Origin: Saprospiraceae bacterium
GTDB lineage: Bacteria > Bacteroidota > Bacteroidia > Chitinophagales > Saprospiraceae
Length of the DNA stretch: 64,000 bases
NCBI GenBank assembly: GCA_020631235.1
Contig: JAHDHQ010000001.1
Span: 175,858-239,857 of the forward strand
Direction of reading: 5' to 3'
The notes under the pieces were generated by a model that ran no database searches, was not told the DNA's origin, and saw nothing but the letters and a program-made list of their open reading frames with translations. The position numbers were made by a program, and so were the translations under genes. Positions 1-9,965 of this stretch are shown in pieces. Numbering within the stretch: the stretch's first letter is position 1; every line of letters begins with the position of its first letter.

Positions 1-2677
1 CCCAGGTAAGAGTACAAGTACTATTATTATACAACAAAACAGGAGCGCACTCGCAAATTTGACAACAAGCATTTATCTGAGTTTGGGTGACAGATCCAGT
101 GGCATAGCAGATATCAAATGAAGATGGTGTAAGACAAGTTGTTCCTGATATACTTGTAATTTCTATTTCGACGGTATAATCACCAGCGGAAAAATTGCAT
201 AAATCTATTGACTCATTAACTAGGTCGGGTTGAGTACTACAGAATTCATTTTCTGTCCAACTACCACTATCAATTACTGCATTATTTTGGATAACTTCGA
301 ATGTTCCAGATAAAATTGGTCCATCGGCACAATCACATTCGCATATGATTGTAGCAAAATTTGAAACATCAAGTTCGGAGCAACTTTCAGAGGCAGTTGC
401 TGTATTACACGAAATTAATATTTCAGGGTCACACGAAGGACAACATGTATTAAATTCTGCATTGGAAAAATTTGCACTCTCTGTAAAGGTCTGATCAATT
501 AAACTTGAAGCATCACATCCGGCCGGGGAGTTTATATCATCAATTGTAATCATTACTGAATAATCACCTACAGCTAAAACGTTACATAGTTCAAATTCTG
601 CAAATAGGTCTAATTCTTCAAGACAATCTCTGTTTTGTGTTTCTTCTCCTTCTGCGACTAGTCCACCTTGAAAAACTTCCCAGGAAAACTCAATTTCAAA
701 ATCATCATCGCAGCAATCGTTACAATCCAAATCAAGGAAATCATGCCAAATCACTCCATTACATAATGCTGCTTGATCAACATTACCGCCTTGAATCCCG
801 GTGAGTTCGGGTGTACAATCACAGTCACAATCGTTGCTCCATAAATCCTCTTCAATTGTAAACTCTCTATTAATAACGATGTTCTCAATTAGTGAAATAT
901 CACATTCTCCTCCTTCTGCATTATTAATCAATATTTCAAATGTCAATTCATCATTTAGTTCAAAATCACAGGCATTGAAATCCCAAGAAAAATCTATAAA
1001 ATCTCCACAAACTATTGGGGCAGTATTTTCTGATTCAGATAAAATTTCATTGCCGTTCAAATAAATAATCTTTTGGTACTCAAAAGTTAATTCTTCTTCA
1101 CAACAATTACAGTCTAAAGAAATTTCATTATTTAAAGAGGCAAATGAACATTCCGCATTTAATAATCCTCCTTCATCAAGTAAATTCATTGAACCTATTG
1201 TGCCCTCTTCAACTATAAAAGACTCCTGTATGGTGCACATTTCGTCATCAGTAATTGTAACTGTATATGTCCCAGGTGATAAGTCGTTCAAGTCTTCATT
1301 TGTGTCACCATTACTCCAAATATAAGTATATGGAATAGTTCCTCCAGTCACAGACAGGTCAATTGATCCATCGTCAAAAGCATTACATGACTCGTCTACA
1401 ACCACCCCAGTTAGACTAAAGTTATTACAACACTCATTGGCAGGGCATTCTGTAGTTAAGAATGTCGTACAAATTTCTATACCATTCAAATTATCCCTAA
1501 TACAGGCTGTATAATCTAGGCATGGATCATAATCGCAAAACTCATCACTATCTGCTACATTATCGAATCCAACATCTAACCAATTAATGTCATCCTCACA
1601 TAAATCAAAACAAGCTGAAATATCTACTGCGTTTTTAATACAAAGTGTTTCACCCGTACCAATATCTAGAATAAAAATATCTAAATCATATCCATCCTGA
1701 CATGCACAATTACCTGTAATATCAGAAAATTGTATTCCATGATTATTCCCAAAACATTCCTGAGCTATGTTAAAACTCACCAGGCCAGCTTCATGTATAC
1801 ATTCATCCATTCCTATTTCAAAAGATTCATAAGCAATGCAATAGTCGCTATCAGTTATTGTAGCTGAGTAAGTTCCTTCACAAAGACCTTCAACAACCGG
1901 TGTATTCTCGCCATTGCTCCAGGTATAATTATATGGAGGAGTTCCTCCTGCTGGAAATAAACTTATAGTTCCGCTGCAGTCATTAATATTACAATCTGTA
2001 TTCATTAAATCAGAGACAATTATGAAATCAGGACAGCAATTACAATCAATCAGATTTTGCTGTGTTATCGCATATTGTATATTTAAGGCGCTATTTATAA
2101 ACTCAACTTGACAATTACCACTCTCTTGGAAAAATGAATAGTCAATATTAATTATATCTCCAAGCTCATAAAAACAAATATTATCGATGCTGACTGAAAC
2201 ATCAAAATTATCATTTTCTATTCCACACTTAGTTTCATCAAAGCTTAGTGCGGGAAACTGAGCATTATCACAAGTAATGCATTCCGCTGTTGGATATCCA
2301 ATAATATTTAAATCCATACAACAATCCGTGCAGTTTAGTGTAGATTGAAATTCCAAATCCAGCGTAAAATCAGGGCAATTCGCGGACACAGATACTTGAG
2401 TGTTTTCTATTTCAAATGTAGATTTTGGTATGCAACATCCACAATTTTCTAATTCTGATTCAGTAAATTGATGGCTAAGGATTAATTCAGGTGGTAGATT
2501 ATTAGGGAAACAGTCATTAGAGGAATTTACAAGGTAAGACACATGAAAATCTATAATATCATTAGGCAACAGGCTACACAAATCATTAATCGATACATTT
2601 GCTGCCATCAAGCCACCAGAAGGGCAAGTTGAGTTTTCACTTCCATTAAGCTGAAAACTTAATTCTTGCTGGTCTAA
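1..2677 (-). CDS. Cys-rich SprB-repeat surface protein, 3' piece (frameshifted, truncated by window edge)
   Basis: Reading the minus strand, the frame is open without a stop from 2677 to the left edge, about 890 codons, so the C-terminus is outside the window. The product is acidic and very rich in cysteine (CDC, CNC, NCC pairs). It contains two clear SprB-type repeats, at roughly 2020-1830 and 1420-1215, with the family's TPPYNYTWSNG / IPYTYIWSNG core followed by LSPGTYTVTITD. The other segments are imperfect copies of a domain with the pattern Cys-Ser-Glu ... Cys-x-Cys ... Asp-Leu-Cys. SprB repeats occur in gliding adhesins and large exported Bacteroidota proteins. The frame has no convincing start of its own (first ATG at 2608). 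It begins mid-domain exactly where the upstream reading frame stops, so I take both as one gene broken by a one-base deletion or a sequence error. Export by type IX secretion is inferred; the C-terminal sorting domain is not visible. Confidence 0.75.
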
Positions 2678-4167
2678 CTATTGACCACTGGAACAATCTC
2701 AATATCACAACCGCATAGGCAATGAAAAATGGCACCTAGATCTAGATCGAAATTTGCAATGGTTAAATCATTCTCTTCGGAGCAATCGAGAAAATTAGCA
2801 GCAACGTTGTCCATAAAAACCATTGCATTTGCTTTACAAAAACAATCCAGACAAATGTCTTCACTTACAATAGGCTCGCAATTTCCACATGTTACTTCAT
2901 ATTTGTAACATCCTGTTTCACTTAAACTCACGAACAACTGATCTTCAAACTCTGGCAGTAAAATCGGTGTTCCTGAAGTTACATCAAACCAGTTCACTTC
3001 AAAGTCACCGGGGCAGTTTAAAACAGTTAGCATAATTAGACACTCACCTACAGAATGATTGACCACAAACTCACAATCTTCATTTCCACAATCACTCATA
3101 ATTTCGTTTGAAAAAATCGAGCAATCACCATCATCACAATAAATCTTTAATAGGTAACTCCCTGGTTCTGGTATTTCAAAAGAAGGTATCTCTGTAGCTG
3201 GAATACTAACACCTTCAACTTCTAAAACAGTAATATGACTTCCATCAGATAACACTTGAATCCATTCGTAGGAATTTACTATGTGGCAACCTCCATCATC
3301 AGCAATATAATTGGCAACAAATAATTCACAATTAAATTCATTTATTATAAGCTTACTGTCACCTTCACATTCACAATCATAGAGTTCACTTAGAGTCCCA
3401 TCACCGTTAGGGCCTTGTTGACCAGTTCCACCTCCTTGATCAGAAGTCCAGTTTCCTGGATCATTGACAAACAATGGATCATCTAGACACTCACAAATTA
3501 ATGCTGATAAAGTGCCAGCATCATCCAAGGGACCTAAACCTTCAGTTATACCTTCATAAGCATAAGCTATGTCTAAAGGAATATCTTTTAGTGGCCCAAA
3601 AAACAAGCCATCTATAATGGTACCCATCAATTTAGTCCCAACATCTGGATAAAAATAGAAATCACCCTGACCAACGAATATGCTTTCTTGGTTTTTTAAA
3701 AATTCTACCTTATTAATGTTGTTAAAAGTAGTTTCTATGGAAAATAAATGATTAACTAACTCACCTTGAAGTCTGACATCTACAACTACACTGTCGTTTT
3801 CAATATAATACTCGTATTGAATAAACTGATATTTATTGATGGTAGTTTGTCCTGTGTACTGCACATCAATCTTTAAATAGTCTTCTTGATTAATGCCCCA
3901 TTTTGCTTGTGGATTAGAATCCAAATAATTTGCATTTGTTAAAAACCAAGAAGTCCCTGGAAGAATCTTCTCGGTATTCTTTGTTTCTAATATTTCTTTG
4001 TTTGCGCTTGAAGATTTGTTGAATGCAGTAATTAATATCTCTTGAGGAACCAAAACTTGTGCCCTGCTATTCAAGGATTGCAGGCTAAAAAATAAGATTA
4101 ATAAATATGCACGAATTTGAAAATAAGATGTTGATAAGGAATTATTCATAAAGATTGATTTAAACAA
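2674..4167 (-). CDS. Cys-rich SprB-repeat surface protein, 5' piece with signal peptide
   Basis: This 497-residue frame starts with a signal peptide (hydrophobic core AYLLILFFSLQSL, cleavage likely near SRAQ). An N-terminal domain of about 200 residues without cysteines follows. Then comes a Gly-rich linker (DQGGGTGQQGPNGDGT) and Cys-rich modules of the same style as the downstream fragment. It ends with CLCGCDIEIVPVVNS in the middle of a module. The next frame continues that module after a one-base shift: DCSEEND...CLCGCD here aligns with SCSELDV...CECDC in a complete downstream module. ATG at 4167 gives the longest signal peptide; ATG at 4149 is an alternative. The gene is likely a secreted or surface-anchored adhesin or matrix protein. 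No enzymatic motif was recognised. A natural truncation at residue 497 is possible but less likely, because the downstream frame stays open for another 2.6 kb. Confidence 0.7.
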   Translation of the reverse strand: MFKSIFMNNSLSTSYFQIRAYLLILFFSLQSLNSRAQVLVPQEILITAFNKSSSANKEILETKNTEKILPGTSWFLTNANYLDSNPQAKWGINQEDYLKIDVQYTGQTTINKYQFIQYEYYIENDSVVVDVRLQGELVNHLFSIETTFNNINKVEFLKNQESIFVGQGDFYFYPDVGTKLMGTIIDGLFFGPLKDIPLDIAYAYEGITEGLGPLDDAGTLSALICECLDDPLFVNDPGNWTSDQGGGTGQQGPNGDGTLSELYDCECEGDSKLIINEFNCELFVANYIADDGGCHIVNSYEWIQVLSDGSHITVLEVEGVSIPATEIPSFEIPEPGSYLLKIYCDDGDCSIFSNEIMSDCGNEDCEFVVNHSVGECLIMLTVLNCPGDFEVNWFDVTSGTPILLPEFEDQLFVSLSETGCYKYEVTCGNCEPIVSEDICLDCFCKANAMVFMDNVAANFLDCSEENDLTIANFDLDLGAIFHCLCGCDIEIVPVVNS

Positions 4168-4565
4168 TTTATTACTCTAACTCAAATACTAAAAAATAAC
4201 GGTTAGATATATATTATCAATTTTTAACCAAAAATGGTGACATATATAATATTGTATAGTAACACAACATCAGTATAGTATTTCGACAAATAGGCATTAT
4301 TTGCCGTTTTACATATATTGTTGTCTACTTCAAAAAGGTAAACAGGTGATCTTATAATTGACTTAATTTTTTTAGAGTATAAGCATAATAGTATGCGACA
4401 TAGTGGTGATTGAAGACTTATATTTAATACTTAACTACATGCTAAGTCAAATAACAAAGTAAGGGCTTTGATTTATAATTCTTGGTCTCAATCGAAAGCT
4501 GAAACGAACGTTAAATCTATGCGTTAAAGCCCATCGATGCATCAAAACATCATCTATCCTGAACC

Positions 4566-4609
4566 AAATATTTTCTTATTAATTCTCAGCTGCAAGCTGA
4601 GACTAACGG
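4566..4609. repeat. Intergenic palindromic repeat, copy 1
   Basis: A 44-base sequence identical to 4776-4819. Its core is the hairpin CTCAGCT-GCA-AGCTGAG followed by ACTAACGG. Diverged relatives lie at 4737-4771 and 5000-5034, and a weaker one near 4487-4511. Confidence 0.8.
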
Positions 4610-4741
4610 GCTTATTGCTTGGTTATCTCCAAATAAAACACCTGTTGTAGGTTCTCGAAGTAATCCGTTTTTATCTGCAGCGAAAATAATTTGACCAAAA
4701 TAATCATTAACGCTTATACCGTGGTACGTTTTAATTTTCAG
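4586..4741 (-). pseudogene. Gene remnant bounded by repeats (51 codons)
   Basis: A minus-strand open stretch reading LKIKTYHGISVNDYFGQ... and ending LFGDNQAISPLVSACS-stop. The amino-acid composition looks like a real protein segment, but there is no start codon. Both ends lie inside copies of the palindromic repeat: the stop is in the hairpin of copy 1 and the 5' end in copy 2. I do not recognise the family. The reading-frame impression could be chance in AT-rich DNA. Confidence 0.35.
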
Positions 4742-4771
4742 CTACAATCTGAGATTAACGAAGTATTGATA
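4737..4771. repeat. Intergenic palindromic repeat, copy 2 (diverged type)
   Basis: A 35-base unit matching 5000-5034 at 33 of 35 positions. It shares the TCAGCT...CTGAGA hairpin core with the 44-base copies but continues into GAAGTATTGATA. The left stem is partly decayed (CTACAATCTGAG). Confidence 0.7.
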
Positions 4772-4775
4772 AACA

Positions 4776-4819
4776 AAATATTTTCTTATTAATTCTCAGC
4801 TGCAAGCTGAGACTAACGG
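4776..4819. repeat. Intergenic palindromic repeat, copy 3
   Basis: Exact 44-base duplicate of 4566-4609, including the CTCAGCT-GCA-AGCTGAG hairpin. It begins five bases after the end of the 35-base copy at 4737-4771. Confidence 0.8.
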
Positions 4820-4861
4820 TTAACCCATTTAAATGAATATTGATTTAGCATAATTAATTTA

Positions 4862-5017
4862 TTAGAATTTACTGTATTGCCAATTTAACCAAGAACTATA
4901 TTCATTGTAAGCCTTGTTCATTGTTAGTTTAAATTTTGGGAAAATATCGTCTTTCATTTTTATTATTCCTTCTCCAGTCAAACCGACTGCAGCTCCTGCT
5001 TCAGCTACAAGCTGAGA
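4862..5017 (-). pseudogene. Gene remnant starting in a repeat (51 codons)
   Basis: A minus-strand open stretch beginning inside repeat copy 4 and reading SQLVAEAGAAVGLTGEGIIK, then MKDDIFPKFKLTMNKAYNEY and ending SKF-stop. The Gly/Ala-rich lead-in followed by a compact soluble segment resembles the 3' end of a larger gene. No start codon lies at the 5' end, although an internal ATG would give about 31 residues. Family not recognised. Confidence 0.35.
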
Positions 5018-5034
5018 TTAGCGAAGTATTGATA
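5000..5034. repeat. Intergenic palindromic repeat, copy 4 (diverged type)
   Basis: A 35-base unit with 33/35 identity to 4737-4771, including the TAGCGAAGTATTGATA tail. It lies about 70 bases downstream, on the plus strand, of the 3' end of the CotH gene, that is, beyond its stop codon. Confidence 0.7.
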
Positions 5035-5101
5035 TACAAACAAAAAAGGAGCAACAACTCTCCAGTCATTACTCCTAAAAATATCTTTTAATGGATCTTA
5101 T

Positions 5102-7639
5102 TTACTCCACAATAACCAACTTATAATTAGCTGACTTACCAGCTGTATTTAAGGTCATCGTATACATCCCTGGAGACAATCCATAAGGTTTTAAATCTAC
5201 ATATTCTGTATTCTCCCCTGTTGATTTTAATCCACTGATGGTCGCAAAATCTGCTACTTTTCTCCCGCTTATCTCTGTCAAGCTAAAATCCACATAAGCC
5301 GATTCTTCAAGGCTATAGTCAATATGTACAAAATCTTTAGCTGGACTAGGATATACTTTTCCTGGAATGGCATTTTTAAGATTATGAACATCGGATGGCG
5401 TACCAAAAACAGCAATTAAAGTATCGGGTTGGTTTACATGAATGATGGCTGACTTCGAAAATTTGCTGGGGAAAATCTCGTTTCCTGCCTTGCTCTCCCA
5501 ATGTAAAAACTCTAAATCAGTATCTTTTCCTCTCGCTTTAATGATATTATCCATATTCCCAAAATAAGAACCGGTCCATGGAAACTCCTCAATATCTAAG
5601 GTATTTATATCTATCTCTCCTACTCCTTCAGGCTCCATAAGTAATGTAATCTCATAAGGCCCTTCTACTTCGAAACAATCTACCATACCATCATCTAATA
5701 AAGTACATCGCTCTTCTATAAAGCCTCTTAACCGTGCAACATTGGCTTCCCATTCTTGCATGGAACCACCCCATCTCTCAATCTGCCTAGGCATCTCCGG
5801 TGCTATGACTCCAATCATTCTGTCGAGTGTGCCTAACATATTTTCGCAAGTGTATACCGTATTCATCAAATCCGCCTGTCGAGAATAATATAACTGCTTA
5901 AAATCAGGATTTTCTTCTTGTAGTTTAAGGAATATCTTTTCGTGAAGACCTACATCTCCATCGCCCCACCATCCATTAAAGAACTCATCCATATACTCTG
6001 AAATTTCATCTATATCACATGGAACCGCGTCTGGATCTGTATTAGGCACACCTGAGTAATTAATATAATAATCAAAGGTCGCGTCATTGTCCCACAATAT
6101 ATAACCCCACTTCTTGTGATCTCCATCAGGATCGATGCCTCTCCACCATCCTGTATTATAATTTAACCAATCAGAAGCCACTGAATTTAAATTAGCAATC
6201 ATATAATCGATAAGACTTAATACCTGCAAATTATCTTTTACATACTCATAATTTTCGGCAATACTCATATCATTATTCATGATAAAGTCTCTCAATTCAC
6301 CCCAGTCTTCAAAGGCTTTATCTCCACCATATTCAGCCCAAGTGTTACCCCATGTTGCTAAATATTGTAAATTAAATTTGTCTTGATCATAAAAATATTT
6401 GGTATAATCGTGATCTACTGGACGTTCTCTCAAACCATACACTCCCCAATAAATACCATCAATAAATACAATGATTCGCTCCACTGCTCGTACATCTAGT
6501 TTCATTCCTCCTTCTAAGGCTAATGTGTGCACGTATTCGTCACGCACATGGCACGAACCTTCATGTTGCGGCATATCTGTGGCAGGATAATTATCATCGC
6601 CCGAAGCTCTTAACATTAATCGTTGGTGTTCGTCTCTGTCTGAGTACGAAAACAATCGCTCTTTGATGGCTTTGCTGTAGCCCATTTCATCACGGCATAC
6701 TACATCTAAACTTCTATGGTCATTAACCCAAGAATCCTGTCCGTGTTTATTCATTTTACCATAAGAAATGGCTGTTCGCAACTTATCAGTATTAAAATAC
6801 TCCACAGAAGCTGTCGGTCTCAATGTATTATCTCCATTTGCTAGTGTCTGTATCTGATTACCGGCTACAGAAACTACAGGCAAGGTAAAATCCTCATTAA
6901 TGAAATACGTTCCAAATACCATTTTGCCCAGCGCCACTTCTGGATCATCCACAAATGACATGGCTTTAATCACGGAGGTACTATTTATGGTGAGTGGTCC
7001 AGTATACTCCGGTGAATCTTCGGTCGGCAGTGAGCCATCTAATGTATACCTGAGTGTTCCATTCGGTTCAGGGTTTGTAATATTCACCACTACTTCATCC
7101 GTAAAAAATCCAGCAGTAACATCTACAGATGGTGTTTCTGCATAACGAATAAAAAACTGCCCATTGTTAGGATTGTTGGGTGTAGGTGTGGCACAAATTC
7201 TCCATTCTTCTGAGCCGTCTTCTAGTCTTGCTCTTGAATGACCTTCTAAGGTTAATGATAAAGGATGACTATCTAAAATATTTTTATTTGGATCTGAAAT
7301 AACTACATAATCTTCTCCTTCTGTTTGCGTGAGCTTAAAACTTGTGTGCATGCCCTCACCTCTTCCCGAACACCAAAATCTTATCACATCGTTGCCTTCT
7401 ATTATAGTACCTTCAGGAATGGCATATTTATCTACATTATCTATTTTATCAGATAAGTAATAACCTGAAATATCCATGGCCTCAGTGCTAGTATTGTAAA
7501 GTTCCACCCAATCTTCAAATTTTGCATGTTCATCGATAAACTGATCTAGGTTCGATGCAGAATATTCATTGATCATTAATTGGCTAAATAACTGGGCTTG
7601 GCAAAAAACAAATAAAAAGAGTAAAATTTGCTTCATCAT
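5102..7639 (-). CDS. Secreted CotH-kinase family protein with LTD and T9SS sorting domains
   Basis: An 845-residue exported protein. In order it has a signal peptide (1-20), a lamin-tail domain (about 20-135; MINEYSASN, WVELYNTS) and a chitobiase C-terminal-type beta domain (about 172-240; LRYTLDGSLPTED). A CotH kinase domain follows (about 290-560; RASGDDNYPATD, VFIDGIYWGVYGLRERPVD, ILWDNDATF), and then a C-terminal type IX sorting domain (about 765-845; VYPSPAKDF, LSPGMYTMTL). CotH enzymes are atypical protein kinases that phosphorylate secreted proteins in Bacillus; the WDND acidic motif fits the catalytic aspartates. It is the last gene of a four-gene run, 8 bases after the TolC-like gene. 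The sorting domain predicts export by type IX secretion and surface attachment. What it phosphorylates, or whether it does, is unknown. Confidence 0.9.
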   Translation of the reverse strand: MMKQILLFLFVFCQAQLFSQLMINEYSASNLDQFIDEHAKFEDWVELYNTSTEAMDISGYYLSDKIDNVDKYAIPEGTIIEGNDVIRFWCSGRGEGMHTSFKLTQTEGEDYVVISDPNKNILDSHPLSLTLEGHSRARLEDGSEEWRICATPTPNNPNNGQFFIRYAETPSVDVTAGFFTDEVVVNITNPEPNGTLRYTLDGSLPTEDSPEYTGPLTINSTSVIKAMSFVDDPEVALGKMVFGTYFINEDFTLPVVSVAGNQIQTLANGDNTLRPTASVEYFNTDKLRTAISYGKMNKHGQDSWVNDHRSLDVVCRDEMGYSKAIKERLFSYSDRDEHQRLMLRASGDDNYPATDMPQHEGSCHVRDEYVHTLALEGGMKLDVRAVERIIVFIDGIYWGVYGLRERPVDHDYTKYFYDQDKFNLQYLATWGNTWAEYGGDKAFEDWGELRDFIMNNDMSIAENYEYVKDNLQVLSLIDYMIANLNSVASDWLNYNTGWWRGIDPDGDHKKWGYILWDNDATFDYYINYSGVPNTDPDAVPCDIDEISEYMDEFFNGWWGDGDVGLHEKIFLKLQEENPDFKQLYYSRQADLMNTVYTCENMLGTLDRMIGVIAPEMPRQIERWGGSMQEWEANVARLRGFIEERCTLLDDGMVDCFEVEGPYEITLLMEPEGVGEIDINTLDIEEFPWTGSYFGNMDNIIKARGKDTDLEFLHWESKAGNEIFPSKFSKSAIIHVNQPDTLIAVFGTPSDVHNLKNAIPGKVYPSPAKDFVHIDYSLEESAYVDFSLTEISGRKVADFATISGLKSTGENTEYVDLKPYGLSPGMYTMTLNTAGKSANYKLVIVE

Positions 7640-7647
7640 TGTTTGTT

Positions 7648-8877
7648 TTAATTATTTATTGAGCTTTCTAGCTCATGCAAATAGTTTATGCTTGGATCGT
7701 TGAAAATGGCTCCTGTGGTTTCTAATAATTCTATATGCAATTGATGCATATCTTGCTCGATGGATAATAGTTCTTCTTGTCTATCTAATTGCTTCTTTTT
7801 TATTTTTAAAACATCGGCGGGATTTTGAAGCAATCCTTTTTCTGCATCGAGCAACTGCTTTTCTAAATCATTATTTTCAATTCGCTCAACGAGCCAAGCT
7901 CTTTCATTGTCTAAAATAGACAACTTATTCATTATTGCATAAATATCCTTGTTAATGAGGGCGACAATTTCTTCTAATTCGATTTCATTTTCAAGAATAT
8001 CACGATCTATCCGATTAATCCGATCTCTATTGTAGTTCTTAGTCGGCAATATAAGTCCAGCTCCAAGGCTGAAAGTCTCGAAAGTGGTTAAATTCTTTCT
8101 AGGTCCATTATATTTTAATTGTAAAAAATCCAATAACTGGTCTTGGCTAGATTTTTCTAGCTGTAGTTTAATTTCATTCGAGTTTAATCGATTTTCTTCG
8201 ATGGCCAATTCAGGATTGTACTTTATGTTTTCTTGCAAAACTTCCATCCGTGCTCTTAAGGTCGGTATTGACAAGAAATCAACCCAATTGATTTCAGTTT
8301 CTTGGTCTATATTAAGTGCACTTTTGAATTGTCTGGACACAAGTTTTTGTTGTTCCAACTTCAAGGTTTCTTCATATATTTCTTCTTCCAAATCATAGAT
8401 TTCCATGGTCATGCCAGCTGGATCTAAAATGGTTTGTTTGTCTAAAATGATTTGCTCATCATTAAGCAGTGATAGTAATTCTTCCTGGATGGTTTGTTGC
8501 CGCGTAAGAAAATATAAATCAAGCACTGTTTCATACAATTCTACATAGTTATCAGCAACTCTTTCTCTTGCTTTTATACTGTACTCTTCGTTTAATTGGT
8601 CCGATAATTGGCGGGTAATCTTCCTTTGCTTGGGAGTTATAAAGCTTGATCTAAATGTGTATTCCTGCCGACCTACATCGAATTCATCGGTCTCTGTTCT
8701 AAATTCTAGTTTATCTATGATGGAAATATCAGGATATTCCGTGTTTGCTGCTTCTGTGTACTTATCTGAAATGGCGTCTTTTTCTGTGTTGGATACTAAT
8801 TCAGTCCAAGATAGTGATTGGGCAGAAATGAGATGTACAAGCAGCAAAAATGGTATGCATTGAAGAAGTTTTTTCAT
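7648..8877 (-). CDS. TolC-like outer-membrane efflux protein
   Basis: A 409-residue protein with a signal peptide (1-20, ending LISAQ) and long charged alpha-helical stretches typical of the outer-membrane factor family. These form a trans-periplasmic tunnel in tripartite pumps and type I secretion. It is somewhat short for the family. The sequence is divergent and the assignment rests on helix pattern, two halves of similar architecture, and its partner: its ATG overlaps the last four bases of the HlyD-type adaptor gene. It probably forms a channel with that adaptor. No ABC, RND or MFS pump is encoded nearby. Confidence 0.75.
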   Translation of the reverse strand: MKKLLQCIPFLLLVHLISAQSLSWTELVSNTEKDAISDKYTEAANTEYPDISIIDKLEFRTETDEFDVGRQEYTFRSSFITPKQRKITRQLSDQLNEEYSIKARERVADNYVELYETVLDLYFLTRQQTIQEELLSLLNDEQIILDKQTILDPAGMTMEIYDLEEEIYEETLKLEQQKLVSRQFKSALNIDQETEINWVDFLSIPTLRARMEVLQENIKYNPELAIEENRLNSNEIKLQLEKSSQDQLLDFLQLKYNGPRKNLTTFETFSLGAGLILPTKNYNRDRINRIDRDILENEIELEEIVALINKDIYAIMNKLSILDNERAWLVERIENNDLEKQLLDAEKGLLQNPADVLKIKKKQLDRQEELLSIEQDMHQLHIELLETTGAIFNDPSINYLHELESSINN

Positions 8878-9962
8878 TGCATATTTTTAATCTGTTTGGT
8901 GATCTTTTTCTCTCTTTTGGCACTTTTATAGCCTGCTATCGATGCTTCATCGCTTCTTTGTACCGCACCTATATTTAGCAATACTTTTTCTTTTTGCAAC
9001 AATGGATTATTGGGAGAAATGGATATTAAAACCTCTCTTCCATAGGTTTTAAAATCAGGAATCTTACGCAAGCGTTCTGGAATTTCGACGATTCTAGTTC
9101 CAAGACCAAGCACATGTCCCTCGATGATGTGATTTGGTTGATTGATTGAAGAAACTTGAAGGCTGTCCCCTACACTAACTTCTAGTATCATCGATTCATG
9201 AACAAACCCTTTAACTGCTGTAGGGTTTTTATCATAGAAACTGACTAGGGTATTAAAGGAAGATATGTTCTCTCCTACTCGGACTTGAATATTACCTATT
9301 ATGCCATCTGATGGAGCCTTAATGGACAGACTTTTTTCTTCTTCGTCCAATTTTTCCAGTTCCGCATTAACTTTCTTCTGGCTTAAATATTCACTTTTAC
9401 CTATTTGACTTTTCTTTGCCTCTAGATTTTGCTTTCTAATGATATGCTCTTTTCGTTCCAGTTCTTTTTGGTTTAGAAGTGCCGCTATTTCTGCTCTTTC
9501 TTCTTCACCTATTGTTTTCACACGGCTTTCGTTTACGTGTTTTAATCCTTTAAATACGGATTGCTTCGACTTTATTTTCTCTTGAAGCTGTCGTATTTCG
9601 TCATCGTATTTTGCTTGACTTGTACTAAAACTAGTTTCCAGCAGTTGCAATTCCTGAAGTATATTTTCTCTCTCGATAGCTTGTTCTACTTGTATTTTAT
9701 CTATGTCTAGTTGGCCCGTTATTTTTTGTAGTTCAATGTCGTTTCTTTCCACTAACATAATGACATCTCCTTCTTTCACTGTTTGCCCGGGTGTCACTAA
9801 AATTTCCTTAATGAGTACATCTTCTGTATGACTTAGCTCTGTTTCTTTGTTCTCAGCAAAACCATAAAAATAGGCAGATTCACCGCCTGTATTTTGAGTA
9901 AGCACATAAAGCCCATAGACCAGTGGGATAAGTAGTAGATATATAAACTTAAACTGCCTCAT
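8874..9962 (-). CDS. HlyD-family periplasmic adaptor (membrane fusion protein)
   Basis: A 362-residue protein with one N-terminal membrane anchor (about 7-21), then a biotinyl-lipoyl half (EILVTPGQTVKEGDVIMLVE). A long coiled coil spans about 75-215, rich in Glu/Lys/Leu, followed by the second lipoyl half (IKAPSDGIIGNIQVRVGE) and a beta-barrel segment (VKGFVHESMILEVSVGDSLQ). This is the order expected for an HlyD/EmrA adaptor bridging an inner-membrane component and a TolC-type channel. It lies 3 bases after the DUF4956 gene and overlaps the TolC-like gene by four bases, so the three are almost certainly co-translated. Confidence 0.88.
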   Translation of the reverse strand: MRQFKFIYLLLIPLVYGLYVLTQNTGGESAYFYGFAENKETELSHTEDVLIKEILVTPGQTVKEGDVIMLVERNDIELQKITGQLDIDKIQVEQAIERENILQELQLLETSFSTSQAKYDDEIRQLQEKIKSKQSVFKGLKHVNESRVKTIGEEERAEIAALLNQKELERKEHIIRKQNLEAKKSQIGKSEYLSQKKVNAELEKLDEEEKSLSIKAPSDGIIGNIQVRVGENISSFNTLVSFYDKNPTAVKGFVHESMILEVSVGDSLQVSSINQPNHIIEGHVLGLGTRIVEIPERLRKIPDFKTYGREVLISISPNNPLLQKEKVLLNIGAVQRSDEASIAGYKSAKREKKITKQIKNMQ

Positions 9963-9965
9963 CGA

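Larger units (their letters stand above)
4168..5101. other. Non-genic stretch with repeats and gene debris
   Basis: About 930 bases without an intact gene. The part near 4168-4480 is very AT-rich, with nothing recognised in it. From 4480 to 5034 there are four to five copies of a palindromic repeat (listed separately) and two minus-strand open stretches of 51 codons each (4586-4741 and 4862-5017) that read like protein but lack starts. The region separates the SprB-repeat gene from the CotH operon. It looks like decayed accessory DNA rather than a regulatory region. Confidence 0.6.

Noticed and set aside
801-1064. Plus-strand 87-codon frame inside the Cys-rich gene
   Set aside because: It is an antisense shadow of a clearly coding minus-strand frame with SprB-repeat homology, and its Ser-rich composition reflects the complement.
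2670-2690. Programmed ribosomal frameshift joining the two SprB-protein frames
   Set aside because: The overlap between the frames is only a few bases with no slippery heptamer, homopolymer or downstream hairpin seen.
4487-5034. Possible CRISPR array from repeated units
   Set aside because: Only four to five copies, unequal spacing from 5 to over 100 bases, two distinct unit types, and parts of the spacers read as protein remnants. No cas genes in the window.
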